This document shows, in pieces, positions 61,752 through 63,626 of a DNA stretch of 63,626 nt. Every line of letters starts with the position of its first letter. Within the stretch, counting starts at the first letter, position 1. Source of the DNA: Simkaniaceae bacterium (GTDB taxonomy: Bacteria > Chlamydiota > Chlamydiia > Chlamydiales > JACRBE01); the NCBI GenBank assembly GCA_021734805.1, contig JAIPIG010000006.1, positions 1 to 63,626 on the forward strand, read 5' to 3'. The notes beneath the pieces were generated by a model. It saw nothing but the letters and a program-made list of their open reading frames with translations. It was not told the DNA's origin and made no database searches. The translations under genes and the position numbers were made by a program.

Positions 61752-62696
61752 ATGTCTGAAGCTATTTCCCCCACACGAAAATTAGAATATGATACTCCGG
61801 AAGACGAGAGCTCTTCAATTAGCCCAAAGGATAAAGATAGAGTAGGCTCTCTTTTTGCAAGAATCATGAGTGGAGAGGTCCCTGAGATGGCTTTTGAGTT
61901 GAGGGGCGGGCCAATCGCTGCTTATCAAAGGCCTGAATCTAGTCTGTTAGCTAGCTTAAAAAGCGCAAGCTTATCTTCTCTACCTCCTTTTATGACAAAT
62001 GAATTAAGAGATGACGCACCCAAAACGTGTAGTGCAAAACCCCATGAAGATGCTGAAGCGCATCATTCTGAAAAGCATGAGCATTCTATAACCGAAGTGG
62101 CAGCGCATTATCTTTATGAGGAGGTAACCCATGCCGCTCTACATCACCATCCGGTTACTCGGAATACGCTCCATGTAGCAACAGGATTTTTCTCATCAGA
62201 GGGAGAAGATGTGAGGGATAGTTTAGTCGATGCGGGAGTTCATGTGGGACAAGTCATTGCTATGGATCGAGCTCTTTGTTTGTTGGCAAAGGGGACTATG
62301 TGGACAACAGCTCAGGCCCTTTTCGCTATGAGTAGTTCGGATTGCCTAGGTAGAGCAATGGAGAGCGGGCTCAAGAGAGCTCCCACCGGAAGAGTTGCTT
62401 TCAATACGTTGGGTATGACCGAGCCGATGACGTCGATTGACGATGTGCGCGAGATAGCTCGAGTGCTTCAGATTCCTCAAAAGACATGGGATGCCCTCCA
62501 TCATGCCGTTTCTTCTTTTGTGAAAGAGAAGTTAAATGACATTGGCATTCGAAATGGCTTAAAAAAGCCCAATTTAGATGACGTGATGCGGATCATAGCA
62601 GAGAATTCTCCTGAAGAACAAGAAAGACAGTCTTTGGTGTTGGTGACTCAGTTAATGCTTACCAATGCAAAGGTTGATGCTGCCGAAATGAGTTGA
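61752..62696 (+). CDS. Shared-N-terminal-module protein E (putative effector)
   Basis: 314 residues. The first 51 nucleotides of the gene are identical to those of protein D, and the first ~75 residues match it closely (PTRKLEYDTPEDES, KDKDRVGSLFARIMSG, QRPESSLLASLKSASLSS). A His-rich stretch (SITEVAAHYLYEEVTHAALH) follows, partly echoing HSIAEAAAQH in D; the remaining ~200 residues are unrelated and helical (WDALHHAVSSFVKEKLNDIG). No protease motif. Same promoter type as D. Unknown function. Confidence 0.65.
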   Translation: MSEAISPTRKLEYDTPEDESSSISPKDKDRVGSLFARIMSGEVPEMAFELRGGPIAAYQRPESSLLASLKSASLSSLPPFMTNELRDDAPKTCSAKPHEDAEAHHSEKHEHSITEVAAHYLYEEVTHAALHHHPVTRNTLHVATGFFSSEGEDVRDSLVDAGVHVGQVIAMDRALCLLAKGTMWTTAQALFAMSSSDCLGRAMESGLKRAPTGRVAFNTLGMTEPMTSIDDVREIARVLQIPQKTWDALHHAVSSFVKEKLNDIGIRNGLKKPNLDDVMRIIAENSPEEQERQSLVLVTQLMLTNAKVDAAEMS

Positions 62697-62751
62697 ACAG
62701 CGGGCGCCAATCTCGTCTCGTTCATTGAGGGGATTTTTTAATCGGAAAGAA

Positions 62752-63210
62752 TTATTTTAAAACATAGCGTGTGTTTTTTCCTTTTCCGATACGTTTAACT
62801 AATCCTTGATCAATTAGGGAGCGTAAAACTTTAAAAGTTGTATTTTTAGAGAGGCCTAAGTGATTAATCATCTCATGAATGTTAATGACTGATTTTACTT
62901 TGAACAAATCGATCAATATTTCTGCGTCAGATTTCCTCTCATTTTTTATGGTCTTAAATTCAAATATTACTTTTACATAATCACCGTCTTCAGAAAAAGT
63001 GGGTGGGATAATTTTTAAGGCCCGACAGCTATCAAAAATCAACTTAATGCCTGAACCCAATTTTTCAATAATTCCCATCTTGTGGGCCATTCTACCGATG
63101 ACCGGATTTCGTAAATGCGTTATCCCTTCTCCTAAATTATTGATATTGATATGCCCCGGAAAATTACCGGGGCTGAAGATCTCTAAATGATCCTCTTGAC
63201 AGCTCCCCAT
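62752..63210 (-). pseudogene. AlbA/Schlafen-type regulator truncated by an IS200/IS605 element
   Basis: 152 codons covering only the C-terminal third of the family: EIFSPGNFPGHININNLGEG, IIEKLGSGIKLIFDSCRALK, and a winged helix (INIHEMINHLGLSKNTTFKV). The apparent start MGSCQ is written by the end of the insertion element: its ATG lies in the element's terminal hairpin. The 5' part should lie beyond the element, outside the window. Not functional as the full regulator. Confidence 0.82.
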
Positions 63211-63225
63211 GGCTAAAGCCAGGGG
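63205..63225 (-). repeat. IS200/IS605-type right-end hairpin
   Basis: On the minus strand CCCCTGGCTTTAGCCATGGGG: CCCC-TGGC pairs with GCCA-TGGGG leaving one bulged base, the hallmark of the subterminal hairpins recognised by TnpA of this family. It lies just 3' of tnpB, as expected, and would be part of the TnpB guide (omega) RNA region. Confidence 0.8.
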
Positions 63226-63234
63226 ATTCCTAAT

Positions 63235-63626
63235 TCACAGAGAACAGCTTTGCAACAAATTATTGTTGCCGAGTCTTCCGCTCTCTCCAAAGGCTAACCC
63301 CGCCAGCCCGACGGTTAAAATATTCTTAGCTGCATTGATATCCCTATCGAGCGTTTTCTTACAAGAAGGACACTCCCAGATTCTATCACTTAAGCTTAAT
63401 CCATTATAGATATGTCCACAGCAACTGCATCTTTTAGAAGACGGAAACCAACGGTCAATTTCTAAAAGCTCTCGTTCGTACCATTCTGCTTTGTACTTAA
63501 GCTTTCTAAAGAAATCTCCCCAACTTGAATCAGCTATTGATTTAGCTAATTTGTGGTTCTTCTGCATGCCTTTAACATTAAGACTTTCAACTGCTATTGC
63601 TTGGTTTTCGCTTATTAGCTTTGTCG
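63235..63626 (-). mobile_element. TnpB (IS200/IS605 OrfB) C-terminal part, continues beyond window
   Basis: The frame is open from the window edge to TGA 63235. It reads IAVESLNVKGMQKNHKLAKS with the RuvC-II Glu, SWGDFFRKLKYKAEWYERE, the zinc ribbon CSCCGHIYNGLSLSDRIWEC, PSCKKTLDRDINAAKNIL with the RuvC-III Asp. TnpB is an RNA-guided nuclease ancestral to Cas12. All visible catalytic and zinc residues are intact, so the protein may be active; the N-terminal half and any tnpA are outside the window. Confidence 0.9.

Noticed and set aside
1-63626. CRISPR arrays
   Set aside because: No series of regularly spaced identical repeats with unique spacers was seen; the closest is the 18-bp coding tandem repeat at 48836, which has no spacers.
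1-63626. rRNA genes or replication origin
   Set aside because: No 16S/23S/5S sequence and no DnaA-box cluster were noticed; dnaB alone does not mark an origin.

Overview
The window looks like a chromosomal segment of an environmental (non-Chlamydia-genus) member of the Chlamydiae. The housekeeping genes are of chlamydial type: a 607-residue two-domain IspG, a SWIM/SNF2 helicase, GlgC, S46 and M3 peptidases, and an nth / psd / secA cluster and a mutL-pepP / pseudopilin neighbourhood that, from memory, recall the C. trachomatis gene order. F-box and U-box-like proteins point to a life inside eukaryotic, probably protist, cells. Species cannot be fixed from the sequence alone.

Layout. 1-9.3 kb: a beta-barrel outer-membrane protein ending inside a repeat element, a REC/degenerate-GGDEF protein, mnmG, a 29-residue very basic ribosomal-type protein, an AlbA/Schlafen-type regulator with an operator-like repeat cluster, dnaB and tRNA-Ser(GCT). 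9.4-19.1 kb: ispG, then a 3 kb accessory block bounded by 22-bp direct repeats (decayed IS5-type transposase, small cytosolic protein, MITE-like repeat, frameshifted F-box/helical-repeat protein), then S46 peptidase and PepF. 19.2-25.8 kb: mutL-pepP, a membrane class III nucleotide cyclase and a sensor histidine kinase. 26-30.4 kb: type II secretion pseudopilin-like genes with an OPT transporter lodged among them. 30.5-37.9 kb: conserved proteins, metallophosphoesterase, glgC, lpdA-lipA, a HEAT-like protein and a zinc-ribbon membrane protein. 38-45 kb: RhuM, a YhcG remnant, secA, psd, nth.

45-62.7 kb is the most unusual part, a probable effector island. It holds (i) five plus-strand genes (45063, 45605, 46182, 54934, 61752) that share an N-terminal module of about 45-75 residues followed by different C-terminal parts, and (ii) a tight six-gene minus-strand operon (54687 down to 48154) of coiled-coil proteins. 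The first and last products of that operon carry U-box-like segments, and its first product ends in a cysteine cluster resembling a host lipidation signal. One shared-module protein has a clan CD cysteine-protease-like His...Cys signature and is followed by a Memo-family gene. Two members (54934 and 61752) also share an almost identical promoter and leader.

A structured, MITE-like repeat family (full copy 13593-13770; large copy 1-139; half copies near 5476, 25836 and 54786) is scattered through the window, usually at gene ends. Decayed genes (IS5 transposase, two AlbA-type genes, Fic, YhcG) and an IS200/IS605 end with tnpB at the right edge show continuing gene turnover.
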